DNA from: Alnus glutinosa
Lineage: Eukaryota > Streptophyta > Magnoliopsida > Fagales > Betulaceae
Length of the DNA stretch: 64,000 nt
Direction: 5' to 3'
Assembly (NCBI RefSeq): GCF_958979055.1
Contig: NC_084887.1
Span: 37,674,620 to 37,738,619 of the forward strand
The position numbers and the translations under genes are program-made. How positions within the stretch are numbered: position 1 is the stretch's first letter; every line of letters starts with the position of its first letter. A model generated the notes under the pieces. The model did no database searches. It saw nothing but the letters and a program-made list of their open reading frames with translations, and was not told the origin of the DNA. This document shows positions 13,172 to 24,271 of the stretch, piece by piece.

Positions 13172-14241
13172 ATGGATGCGGCTGATCATCTCAACTTTTC
13201 ATATTGTCTTCCATCTTATGATTTTTCGTCAATTCAACACCATTCTCTACCATTAGTCCCTGGCTCGCCCATGTCGTGGTTCAAAGTCAAAGTTCTTGGG
13301 AGAGGATCGTATGGAACCGTGCACTTGGCGATATCCACAAGCACTACTGGTTCTTCTTCTTCTGGGTTTTTCGCAGTGAAGTCAGCTGTTGTTGAGCACT
13401 TTGATTCACTTATGAAGGAGATAGAGATTCTCAAAGAATTTATTAACTGTCCCAAAATTGTTCGTGGTTTGGGATTTGAGCTCACCTTTGAACATGGCTT
13501 ATTGCTCTATAATTTATTTATGGAGTATGCGTCATGAGGGACTCTTGATGAATTTAATAAAGAAAAGTGGAGGAAAGTTAGCCGAACATGACGTTCAGAA
13601 ATATACAAAAATGAAGACCTGAGAACATTCTTGTTTTTTCTTCTCCAGACGGTGGAAGCAGCCTAAAGATCACCGACTTTGGGCTATCCAAGATTCCTGG
13701 GGATTTGGATGAGCTCATGACAAAAAGCTTTGGCTTCCGAGGAACACCTGTTTATCTGTCCCCTGAATCTTTACTACAAGGTGAAATTCAAGCTTGTTTA
13801 GATATCTGGTCTCTGGGTTGCGTAGTGGTTGAGATGATTAGCGGAAAGTGGGCGTGGGACTGCACAGGTGGCAGGGAGGAATTGGCGATTGAAATTGCTA
13901 CGGAGTCACCCAAGATACCTGAAAATATGTCTCAGACTGGGAAGGACTTCTTGCGGAGGTGTTTTGAAAGGGACCCAAGAGACAGATGGACGGTTGAGAT
14001 GCTACTGCATCATCCTTTTCTCCTTGAGACTGAAGGCCCGCCATCATCTACAAGATCGAACCGGCCTGCTTGGTTCTTCTGTACGCATCAAAGAAGTTGC
14101 GTCCTCCTCTTGGGTTTGAATCAATTTCAAAGAAACCCCCATTGCTTCAAAAAATTATGCCTCCTCCTCCTGGGTTTCCTCCCAGAAGCATCCTTACATG
14201 ACTGTGATCAATCAATATTGTCGCAAGTTTGGTGGGATTAA
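13172..14241 (+). pseudogene. Broken intronless MAPKKK-type protein kinase
   Basis: The first part starts at the ATG giving MDAADHLNF and shows the glycine loop LGRGSYGTVHLA, the VAIK-type lysine in FFAVKSA and an alpha-C glutamate in LMKEIEIL. It is stopped by TGA at 13535-13537, where the family normally reads YASGGTL. A frameshift near 13555-13565 then moves the alignable residues KKSGGKLAEHDVQKYTK to another frame. The segment that should encode the catalytic HRD/HCD loop is missing between this and ENILVFSS at about 13630. From there the frame runs DFGLSKI, GTPVYLSPES, DIWSLGCVVVEM and RDPRDRW to a C-terminal tail. The order and intronless form fit the plant MAPKKK17/18-like group. With no catalytic loop, a stop and at least one frameshift, an active kinase is not possible. 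The original reading frame probably ended near 14117; the tail to 14241 looks shifted. Confidence 0.88.
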
Positions 14242-15892
14242 CTGAAGCACATGTACAGTACTAGACTAACTTATGAGTGTGTTCTTTACTGTAGTGGCCG
14301 GCGCCATGAATTCTTTATATTTTAGAATGAAATCATGCCCTGTGATATCTTATGAGTTTTCTTCTAGTAATTCTATTAATTTTTATTTCTCTGGTTGAAT
14401 GAAATATATATAACTAGTTCATGTTCATCGTGCATGCATGAAAATCTTTTCATGGTTTTTGGTTTCATATGACCGTTAATTTGTCTGTTTTTGTGGTTTG
14501 CGTTGGACAAATGGACCCGGTCGAAGAAAAACCAGATCATGAATTAAAATGATTAAAAAACTTTAGGATCGATGTAAATAAACAACCTTAACCCCCACCT
14601 TATTAAAATTGAATAATCATAGGTTGCATTTGCATCAGCCTTTAGTGATCGAGCTATTGATCGAACTCCTTCAATATGGTTGGACAGCTAAGAAAATAGT
14701 ATAAGGATACATATATGTCCTCAGAAATAAAACAACGTATAGAATTGAAAGAAGAAAAAGAAAATTTACAGAGAGCATACATCTTTAATTTGCCTTTGGT
14801 TCTCTCTAAAGCTTATCACAGGAAATTACAATGAGGTTAATTTCATGATGGGGATCAATCTAAATGCAAGGATACCACACTGTTGGGAATAAAGCTTGCT
14901 TGGGACTAATTCAACTGACACAATTGCCAGCATCATCAAGGCTGATGCTCATCGTTTAAGAGCCCAAAGGAGTTAATGGATGGTTCCGTACAATTAGCCC
15001 AAGCATCAATCACCGAGAAATCACCCACCTTCTATGCAGCAATTTCTATTTTTTAATGAACAACCAACACAAGGCCCTGAACCCACTTCCAAGCTCGTGG
15101 GTTGGACTCAGGGGCTCTAATGGGTCAGCTTGGTGGGATTGTCTGTGTCCTTTCCACTCATTTCTCTCCCAAAAAAAAAAAAAAAAAAAAACTTCTATTT
15201 GTTTTGTAAGGAAATTAGGTTATAACTCTTGTATTTCTCGTCTAACAAACACCGAAAAATAGAAAAAATATTTTTTAGAAAAGGTTTTACATGAAAATAG
15301 GAGAAACTTTTTTCATAAAAAAGGTACTACAGAGAAGAATTCTCAAAGGTTTTCAATGTTTCATGCTGTTGAGATGTCTGTCATCGAAAGCGAAAAAAAA
15401 TAAGTATTTCAATCTTGATTATTCAAACCCAATAAGAGCATTTTGTGAAACCACAAATGCTCTTAACTCAAAATCAATGTCACTAAAAGTTTGGTTTATT
15501 TTATTTTAATTCGAACACGAGCCGAGTTCGAACTCATCACTGAGCTAAATAGTCCTTTTGAGTTCGATTTATTTATTTTTCGAACGAACTTGAGCTTGTT
15601 CACGAGTAACTCAATTAATGTTTTTTTTTTTCATAAATTTATACTAATCATTAGTTGATTAATTCTTGTTAAGATTTTATTAATTGAGTTAATTAAATAA
15701 ATTAACTCAAATCTTAAACAATCGAATCTCGAGTTAATATATATATTTTATAGCATATATATAAATTTATTATACACACATAAACACACTCATCTACACA
15801 TCAACACACATATATCTGTATCAAGACTCACAATCACAATAATTCAAACTATATCTATTACGTTAGAAAGAGAATTTCTTTTATCTTTTTAA

Positions 15893-16110
15893 GGATAATT
15901 GCACCGCTGGTCCCTAAGGTATGCCATAATTATGAATCACTTCCTATGGTTTAAAAAATTCATGGAAGGTCTTTGTGGTAAACTATAATTACAAATCGAT
16001 CTTTGAAATCAAATTCTGTTAAAAAATTTGACAAATTCTGTTAAATGCCACATCAGCGCCACATCAAATTAATAAAATGGCGACACGTATCCATCTGAAT
16101 AAAAAAATAT
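15893..16110. mobile_element. Half copy of a long-TIR element
   Basis: The sequence starting GGATAATTGCACCGC matches the left terminal inverted repeat of the complete element at 47085-47551 over about 200 bp (shared blocks: AAACTATAATTACAAAT, CAAATTCTGTTAAA, GGCGACACGT). The right arm is absent, so this is a truncated or deleted copy. Confidence 0.65.
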
Positions 16111-16208
16111 AAGTTTATTAAAAAATAAATAAATAAACTTATTTAAACAAAAAACGAAAAACAAAAAAAAGGGAAGGGGTGGCCATCGATCTCTGGGGAG
16201 GCCGCTAG

Positions 16209-16660
16209 AAAATTGTACTTTTTTGAATAATAGTTAAATTACATATTATTGTTGGAGATATTTTTACAAAACACTTGAAAAATATACCATTAATTGGCAA
16301 ATATATATTTAGAGATGGAACGGGCCCAGCTATGAGTCCGTATTTTTTTAATTATATAATTTTTGTTTCAAATTATGCACAAATTTCAAAACCTCAAGAG
16401 GATGTGATTTATCTCTATATATGATGATTTTCCCTACCCATTATTGTCTTGAGAAATGATCCCTACACTCATTTCTCACAACAGCCCCACAACAAGCTGA
16501 TGTGGTTGGTAATATTTTATTACTTTTTTTGTTTTGTTTTGTTTTCTTTTTGTAAAAAAAATAATAAAATACTACTAGCCACGTCAGCTTGTTATGGGGC
16601 TGTTGTGAGAAATGAGTGTAGGGATCATTTCTCTATTGTCTTTACCTTCCATTTCGCATG
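16209..16660 (+). repeat. Segmental duplication, copy 1 (pair: 37487-38770)
   Basis: This segment matches 37487-38770 in the same orientation over several hundred bases (shared blocks: TATTATTGTTGGAGATATTT, CATTAATTGGCAAATATATA, TTATGCACAAATTTCAAA). Copy 1 carries a 183-bp MITE that copy 2 lacks; copy 2 carries a 1001-bp hAT-type element that copy 1 lacks. Each is therefore the empty-site control for the other. Confidence 0.88.
16451..16633. mobile_element. MULE-type MITE, 183 bp
   Basis: Long terminal inverted repeats of about 45 bp begin GAGAAATGATCCCTACACTC. The element is flanked by perfect 9-bp direct repeats, TATTGTCTT at 16442-16450 and 16634-16642. A 9-bp target duplication with long TIRs is typical of Mutator-like elements. 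The related segment at about 38735-38750 has the same sequence without the insertion and with a single copy of the target. Confidence 0.92.
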
Positions 16661-17680
16661 AGTGGCTTCTAATTAAGCAGTCGGCCATACATAGCGTGAA
16701 ATTTTTGTAGTATTAAATGGATAAAATTTTCCTTTAAACTCATCCAATTCAAATTATTAAACTGAAGTGTGTTCAAAATGCATGTAATTCTTATATGTAT
16801 TTTTTAAAAAATGCATGTGATAATCACGTACATTTTAAACTCGTGTCAATTTAATAGGCTGAAATTTGGAGTTCCGTACCTACCTGCGAAGGCTAGGGTA
16901 AATCTCTAGAGAAATTGTTGCATGCCTTGAAATAGTCATGTCTTTACAAGATATGCAAAGTGGGTTATTGTGTTACGTGGCTGGAAGTGCTAGAAGGCTA
17001 GAAGTCAATTACAGCAATGCAGATATAGTTACTATGTTATTATCTTTTAGTAGTTATCATTTTTATGTAGTTTTCAATTGTTAGACGGGTTGTTAGCTAT
17101 CATCTAATAGTAGTTATCAATTGCTAGTAGGAGTGAGTGTTTGTTTTCTATTTAATATCTTCTGGCGGTAGTAAATATCTTTTGTTGGTAGTAGAGTTGG
17201 GGTTCACCTTGAGAGTTGTTTCTCGTGAGACTCCTATAGTGCAATATAATTTCGATATAAGGCATTGCTATGGAATAAAGAAGAAGAAGAAGAAAAAAAA
17301 AAATTATTTAAACTTTATGATTGTGAGTTCCTAGCATCTCTAATTATTCAATCAAAAAGGTTTAGGATTCTTCTAAAAAATCCTGCCATATTTATCATTT
17401 TTGTTGAGTTCTTATATCCTAAGTTAAGTAAGGACGTAACATATTGGTGCTTATTAGCTAGACTAATCATTATTTGTTTTCCTGTAATTATTACACTGGG
17501 AGTTCATGTTTCATAGCCTAATTGCACCAAGAAAAAAAGTAGAAAAAATAATAAAAAATACAGCACTGCAAATGATGAAATCGTAAGGAAAATTGTGGCC
17601 GGCAGCGAAACAGTCAGACTTTATTTGTTATTTAACTTATTTATCATTGAAGATGTATCTGTTTGCAATTATATTAAGGA

Positions 17681-18413
17681 TTAAACACTCTATTGGCTAT
17701 TAGTACATGTGGTTTGAATGTTTTATTTTTTGTCCCTATACTTTAATTTGAATTATAGATGGTTCTTGTGGTCGGGAAAAAGACGAAATTGTTACCTCCA
17801 TTAGTTTTTTAATCAAAAAACTAACGGTTGGACACATGTCAACTCTTGAGAGTAGACACATGTCATAATGTAAAAAAATTAAAAAACAGAAAATAAAAAA
17901 ATTTAAAATTTAATAAAAAAATTAAAATTTAAAAAATAATAGAACTTAAAAAAAAAAAAAAAGTATTAAAAACTTTAAAATAAAAATTTGAAAAAAAATA
18001 GAAAAAGAAGAGGGATGGCTAGGCCACTCCCAAGGGCCAAAGAGAAAAAATAAATAAATAAAAATTGGGGTGTTTAGCCCTTGGGGGTGGCCAAACCACC
18101 TCCATGGGCCACGGAGATGGTTCGGCCACCCCTCTTCTTCTTTTTTTTCAATTTTTATTTTTTTAAGTTTTTAATACTTTTTTTTTTAGTTTTATTATTT
18201 TCAATTTTTATTAATTTTTAAATTTTTTTTATTTTTTGTATTTTAATTTTTTTACATTATGACACGTGTCAAACCGTTAGTTTTTGGACGCAAAAACTAA
18301 TGGATGTACCAATTCCGTCTTTTCCTAAACCATATGTACCATTTTTGATACTAAAAAAAGAACATAGGCAAAAAATAAAGTTTCCAAACCACATGTACTA
18401 AAAATGTGTTTAA
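17681..18413. mobile_element. Inverted-repeat element in arm 1 (older than the duplication)
   Basis: The termini are inverted (TTAAACAC at the left end, GTGTTTAA at the right), followed by paired blocks around ACACATGTC/GACACGTGT and ACTAACGGTT/AACCGTTAGT. The centre holds GC-richer GGTGGCC-type tracts (18055-18140). The counterpart is present in arm 2 at about 55858-56637, so the element was in place before the inverted duplication. Confidence 0.8.
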
Positions 18414-19335
18414 CTCTTATATTAAAACAAAAACCATAATGATAAGGGAGATTGAAAGGAGATGAAATATCGAACACACGTTGCAACTTTTGATAGTTTA
18501 AGGGCGACATTGTAAAAGCCATGACAATTCAAGGGGATAAGTAAAATTTCCACAAAAATTTACGAGCCAAATCATAAAAAATAACGAAATGTATTATAAA
18601 AGAAGGTGATATAGAACTCAATAGTAAGATTTTTAATTCTTATTTAAGTTTTAGTTTGGTGTATTAGTTTATGTTTTAGTTAATTTTTATGAGTTCGTTA
18701 TTGTTGACTTCTTGTCATTCAATAAAAAAAATGGAAATAGTCTGTCTTAGGTTATGTTAGGCAAGTTATTAAATGGGCGTTGCACTAGGGGTTAGGATTA
18801 GGGTTTAGTCTCTTTAAGCATAATTTTCTGTTGTAATTGGGAGTTTTTGATGAGTATTCTTTTACATATGGATTTGTCTTCTTCTCCCCCCTAATTCTCT
18901 CTTTCCCGAGCTTCTCTCTTCTCTCCTTGACTTCTCTTCTCTGCTACTTCTCTCTCTTTCACTCTCTTCTCACTTTATGGGTTTGTCCTCCAAGAACAAT
19001 ATTATGCTCAAATTCGTTCTTATATATAATTGCATTTAATAAACATGTAACACCTATACCAACTTCACAAAAGCAAAGACAATCACAACAAGAAGGGTGA
19101 TACATATACCCAAACAAAGCAAAATCACAAAGAAAACAGTGAGAGCCCAGAAGAATTTCTCTTTGAGTCTGGTTCCATCGAGCCAAATTTCCTTCTCCAC
19201 AGAAAAAGCAGTGTATCAATGCTCCACTACTTTCTAAAGAGATCAGCAACAGCATCAATGGCTACCCTTGTATATCCATAAGATCGCAGTTGCAGTGACT
19301 CAAGTGTACTTGTTTGCCATAGGAAGATGCATGAC

Positions 19336-22300
19336 TTAATCGTAAAATTTATAAGTCTTGGCTTTGACTATGATATTCCTCAATCCCCCAATAGGTGATA
19401 AAATCATCAACAGAACACCGAGTACGATGCATATCTGAAATTGTTGAACACAAATAAGAACAATGGAATGTTAGAATATTAATTGAATGACTAAATTTAT
19501 CATTTCTTATCAACTTAAGCTTTTAGGACAAGTGGTGATTTAACACTAAACTTAAGTTCCTAAGCAAATCAAAAGACAATGAAACATGAAAAAGGTTGCA
19601 CATACCCAGTTAGTCCACCAAGATAAGCCGAACTTCCTTGGTTTGTAGATGGAAAGCCACATGATGCAAGGGAGCTGCAGAGGAATTCAAAGAACGAAAG
19701 ACTGCGATGATTAGAAGTCTATTTTATAGGATGGCAATTAAGAATGGCGTAAATATCAAAGGAAGGATGTGGCTTACGAAGTATGTAGTTGGGGCAAAAG
19801 CCAAACCTCCAAAAAATGAAAGAAGAGCACTGAAGAAAGGAAAGGTAATGGCAACGAACATAGTGAATGCTGCAACAGAAAAAAAAAACATGTTTTATCA
19901 ACTTATGTTCAAACCAACCAGTGGTTTGTCATCTCACAACCTTGGCAGATGGGAAGCAGTTGTTTAACTTACCCACATAGATATTGCGTGAAATGAAACG
20001 AAGAGCCGTACTCGGCTTGAAATGTAATTTCTTTACCAATAGAGTTTCTATCATGTCAAACACTGGCATTGCATATACCTGCATTAAAAGATGAAAGCAA
20101 CATTTGATCAATCTCGGTAAATACGTGACAGACCAAAAAGTATATATTGGACTTTGGAGTTTGAACATCACCTGATAGCTTCCAATAACATGGATGACAA
20201 CAAACATGTTAGCCATTGCGATAAGCCACCTAGGCTTCTCCAATGAGATGAGAATATTATCTTCTACTGAATTTCCAAACACCCAATAACCGATCAGAGC
20301 AACAGGGAAGTAGCACAAAGCCACAACTATATAGGCAACCAAAACTCCTTTCCACATCGGACCTTTAGACGGCTTTTCGGGTGTAGATGGGACTGTTGCC
20401 TGGATCTCTAACACCACATTGTGCCCAGCATAGGCAAAAGCCACTTCCCCCAAGGCACCAAGGAAGTTGAAGACTGTTCCGGAAGGAGACTTGGCTTTGT
20501 AGCCGTATTCAACATTTGGCTGAACACCTTTGTCAACAGAAGCTCCCCAAGCGATGGTAGAGTAACTTAAGGACATGACTGCGGCAGCCAAAGAGACACC
20601 GGAGATGGAGTGGAAGTTGGGGAGATGGGAGAGCACAAAGTGAACGGAGGCAAAGATCATAATGAAATATGTTAATTTGATTCTTTTACAATCTGTACAG
20701 ACAGTATCATGAACCTTCTGCAGTGATTTCCCACCCGTGACCATATACACAATGTCCACGCCTACTTCGCAAATGAGCTGCTGGGGTACCACAATCCAAA
20801 GGCCGAGCTTTTCACCAAAGGCATGCTGACCCAGCTCATGGTACCTATCGAACCGTTTTCCAGGAACCATTTCATGCATTTGAACCATTTGCCATAGAGT
20901 GTACAGAGTGATTATCCATGACAATATCATAATGGCTATACCAGGCCCCCTGAAATCAAAGATGGAGAAACATGCACAAGTTCATGTCCAATTCTATACA
21001 GAAACATCAATGCATATTGGTGAATTTCCATTTGAAAAAGAAAAAAAAGAGATGTCTTTGTGTTGATCTCCTAGAATACATTTTATGAAGCAATTTTATA
21101 TCCTATGAAATTATGATGTAGACATACCATCCGAGCTCTGACATGGCGTAAGGGAGACTGAGGACACCAGCTCCAACCATGGCTGTGACATTGTGGAAAG
21201 CTGAATACCACCATTTTGCATTCCTGGAAGAAGTAATCGGAAGCCAATCGTCGATTGCCTTCTGCTTCGCTAATTTCTCATCATTCTGCAATTGATAATT
21301 TCACAATTTTTCTTCAGTATCAATGACAATGTACACACAATTCCAGTAATGAAATAAATAAATAAACAAGCAATTTTGAACTAGAAAAACCTAGAAAAAA
21401 TGACAGCTTTTTATATTAATAGCTAGATAACTGAGTCCAATAGAACTGAAATTGGTGAACATCAACCAATCATCAAAAGGAAACGTTGGTGAACTTCATC
21501 AATGCTTGCCTTTTGTTTCCTTTCAAATTGGAACTCATTCTTACATGATCTTCCTTTGTGCTGGAGGGGTCTATAAGGTAAATTATCATCAAAGTCCTAG
21601 GTTATTTTGGTATACCCCTTCGTATGCCATTTTTTTTTTTTTTTGAACAATCTTCCTATGTCATTTTAATGAATGATGATAGTTGGTATTTCCCAAATCT
21701 TTGGAGAAACAATAAAGGCCATTACAAATTGTCAACTTGTTTGTGGGCAGAGGTATACCGCCGCATAGTTTATTTCCAAAGTGTCCTAATATTCGAAAAG
21801 TGGCATCTTATTTGGGACCTATCCAAGCCAACCAAACCATTGGCTTGTTCAAACTCATTCAACACTCATTTTGGCAGGTGCATGGTGTTCTGAGTCTCCA
21901 TCGGCTGCTTATGCACGAACCCCCACATCCTCAATCACCCTAGTGTGGGTCCAGCTCCTTAAAGATTGTAGATCACCGGCCTCCCATCACATTTCCACTC
22001 AACCAACCTAGTAACCGTACCCGGAGTATTTTGGTGCACCTCTTCTTCAAGTTTTTTTTTACTAAAAATCCCTTACAAAATAATATGACGGTTAATGCGA
22101 CACTTATTACGTCAGCCACTAAACAAATAAATTTACCGTTGAAATTTTGTTGTTTAATATTTTCCCCCATTAAGATACTAGCACGTGAATTTGAAAAAGA
22201 ATTATATTAAAAACTGTAGTGTGCCAAGCAGGACGTGCAAATTTTGTTCTCTAATTGGTCTATTCATGTTCACCAGAGGAGTTCAAGACTTATCAACTTA

Positions 22301-23261
22301 AGGCACATGGAGTTGAGTATATCCACCATGAGAGAAACCGAGTTTTACCAAAATCACCGGTTTAAAAGCCGGCAGACCTTAGAATGACCTGGTTTTAATA
22401 ACTTTAAAACATAATTAACATAGTCAAGCCATTGCTAGTATACGACAAAGAACATTTTGTATACTATAAATTAAGCTTATGCAGCAATTATAGCTAAAAT
22501 AGCTTTTGAAAAAGTACAATTCTTTATTGAATAATATACTGTTTTTTCTATATTCTCTTTAACAGATTCTATATTATACTTTTACATTTAAATATTATTT
22601 TGTGGAAAAAAGTGTGAAAAAAAATTGGAAGAGAGAAAAAGAAAGGGAGAGAGCAAATAATAAAAAACTCTTTGTAGTCTAAAGAGTGAATAAACACTTC
22701 TGTTTATTCACTATTCACGCTAAAAGAAAAAAATCTATTTTACTCATTTTGTTGAAAAAATAATCCATAAAAATCAAATTTAATTATTATGAACTATTTA
22801 TCTATTATGCCCTGGTCAGGTAAAGTTGTTTTAACACATGTGGACAGCAAATCACGTCAGTACGTGGGGTCCAGGCGTGAACCCATAGCAAAGTAGTTTC
22901 CGATTTTATTAGTAGGGGTTGTGAAAAAATCAAAACGTTGAAATTAAGGTGCCGTACGTTAAGGAAAAGGTTTGAGTCTATTGCGAATCTATTTTGAGTG
23001 AAAAGCTTTCTTAAAAATAATAGCTCACATTTTCATGGTAGAGGGATTTTTAATTACGATCCCGATATTTTCATTCTATTTCTTTTGTGTTCTAAGTAAA
23101 ACAAATGAACCCATGCCATCACCTATGCATGTAATCCAATTAATGTAATATGCGCGCGGGACAAAAAGGTACAGAGAAAATATTTAAAAAAGATAAAAGA
23201 AAGAAAAAGCAAATATATACAAAACTCCAACAACTTTGGAAAGTTTAAGAACCTTTCACAG

Positions 23262-23310
<49 letters not shown>

Positions 23311-23363
23311 CTGACATCAGCGCGGTCGTATGAGTTCTGGTCAGTCGGAGCTTGAGTTGCCAT
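19336..23363 (-). CDS. LHT1: LHT1-type lysine/histidine amino-acid transporter (gene A)
   Basis: Seven exons on the minus strand: 23316-23363, 21128-21285, 20172-20949, 19973-20078, 19778-19869, 19606-19674 and 19336-19434 (48, 158, 778, 106, 92, 69 and 99 bp), summing to 449 codons plus stop. All junctions are GT-AG. The product is a plasma-membrane amino acid/proton symporter of the AAAP superfamily. Family motifs are [20 protein letters not shown] and [13 protein letters not shown] (exon 2), then [43 protein letters not shown] and [13 protein letters not shown] (exon 3), and FAPTTYF (exon 5). Known LHT1 proteins take up a broad range of neutral and acidic amino acids in roots and mesophyll. 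Intron 1 is about 2 kb. No internal stop was seen, so the gene is apparently intact. It differs from B and C at a few positions, e.g. [11 protein letters not shown]. Confidence 0.92.
23270..23304 (-). repeat. CT/GA microsatellite beside the gene A exon 1 donor
   Basis: A GA run on the plus strand (CT in the sense of gene A) starts within about ten bases of the intron 1 donor (GAT|GTCAGTCTCT). Gene B has the same arrangement at 50839-50871 with a different repeat length. A second GT/GA repeat lies in the leader at about 23495-23518. Confidence 0.9.
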
Positions 23364-24200
23364 GGCTGCCTGCAGGCACGGAATTTCGGAAACCCAGACG
23401 AAGGAGAAACGGCAAAAGGGAGGAGGATGAAGCTAATGCAAGTATTTGAACTTGCAAAATATCGAAATGGGGGTCTGTATTTAAGGAGGGTTGTGTGTGT
23501 GTGTGAGAGAGAGAGAGATGGAGAGACTGAGACGCCAAGGGTCTTCTGACTCTTCTTGATTCGTTGAAGGCGACGTGTCACGTGCATGTTTTTGTTTGAC
23601 CCGGAAATTAAAAGTCTTCCGCAAAACAAGCTATATAGTCGAATTATTATTATTATTATTTTTTTTTTTTAATTTACTTTTTTATGAGAAGTTATCATGA
23701 AATTGCCTTTAACAATATCTATTTCAATGCAATTGACATTTTTTGTGAAGTTTTTATGTCAAGAAAATGACCTACCATTTTTTTTTTTACTTTTTGAAAA
23801 ACCAAATGAAAAAAAATAAAAAATAAAAATACCACCTTAACAAAGTTTGACAAGAATTGTACAACAATAATTTCTTAGTTAGTATATGTTAAATTAAGAT
23901 ATCTTATTCTTTAAATACATGTGAAACCCCTGATTATTAGAAATGAGTAAATAATATTTAGTAAATCCTTCAATAACTATCAAATTTACCCTTGCCAAAC
24001 GTGTCTAATTATTTGTTTAGGTGCAAATTTATTTTTAATATTGAAGATCGACATAAGAAGCATTTGAAAACAAGGTTAGTAATTTTATTTTATTTTTCCC
24101 TTTTCTGAATTTAAGATTCTCTTTTCATATAATAAGATAATTTGATCATTTCATATGTTTTTTTTTTTCATACAATTTAACAATTGATTTGAACGGACAA

Positions 24201-24214
24201 AACAAATTAACGCC
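24201..24214. repeat. Left target-site duplication of the LINE
   Basis: AACAAATTAACGCC here and AACAAATTAACACC at 31904-31917 flank the LINE with one mismatch. Arm 2 carries this target once (about 49428-49445, reverse orientation), uninterrupted. Confidence 0.85.
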
Positions 24215-24271
24215 CAATTTGTCTCACACAACCACCCCAAATGATCTTTAGTGAGATTTAAAATCACTGTT

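Larger units (their letters stand above)
14242..19335. other. Intergenic DNA with the outer end of inverted-repeat arm 1
   Basis: No gene is supported. Contents: AT-rich DNA to 15.9 kb; half of a long-TIR element (15893-16110); a segment duplicated in the spacer (16209-16660); a MULE-type MITE (16451-16633); and, from about 16660, sequence paired with arm 2. Within arm 1 there is an inverted-repeat element (17681-18413) and, at about 18880-18975, a pyrimidine-rich tract that flanks gene A on its 3' side. Confidence 0.6.

Noticed and set aside
21452..22170. Several frames on both strands in intron 1 of gene A (and the same in intron 1 of gene B at 52226-52629)
   Set aside because: They are not conserved as frames between A and B (stops and shifts differ) and lie inside a well-supported intron.
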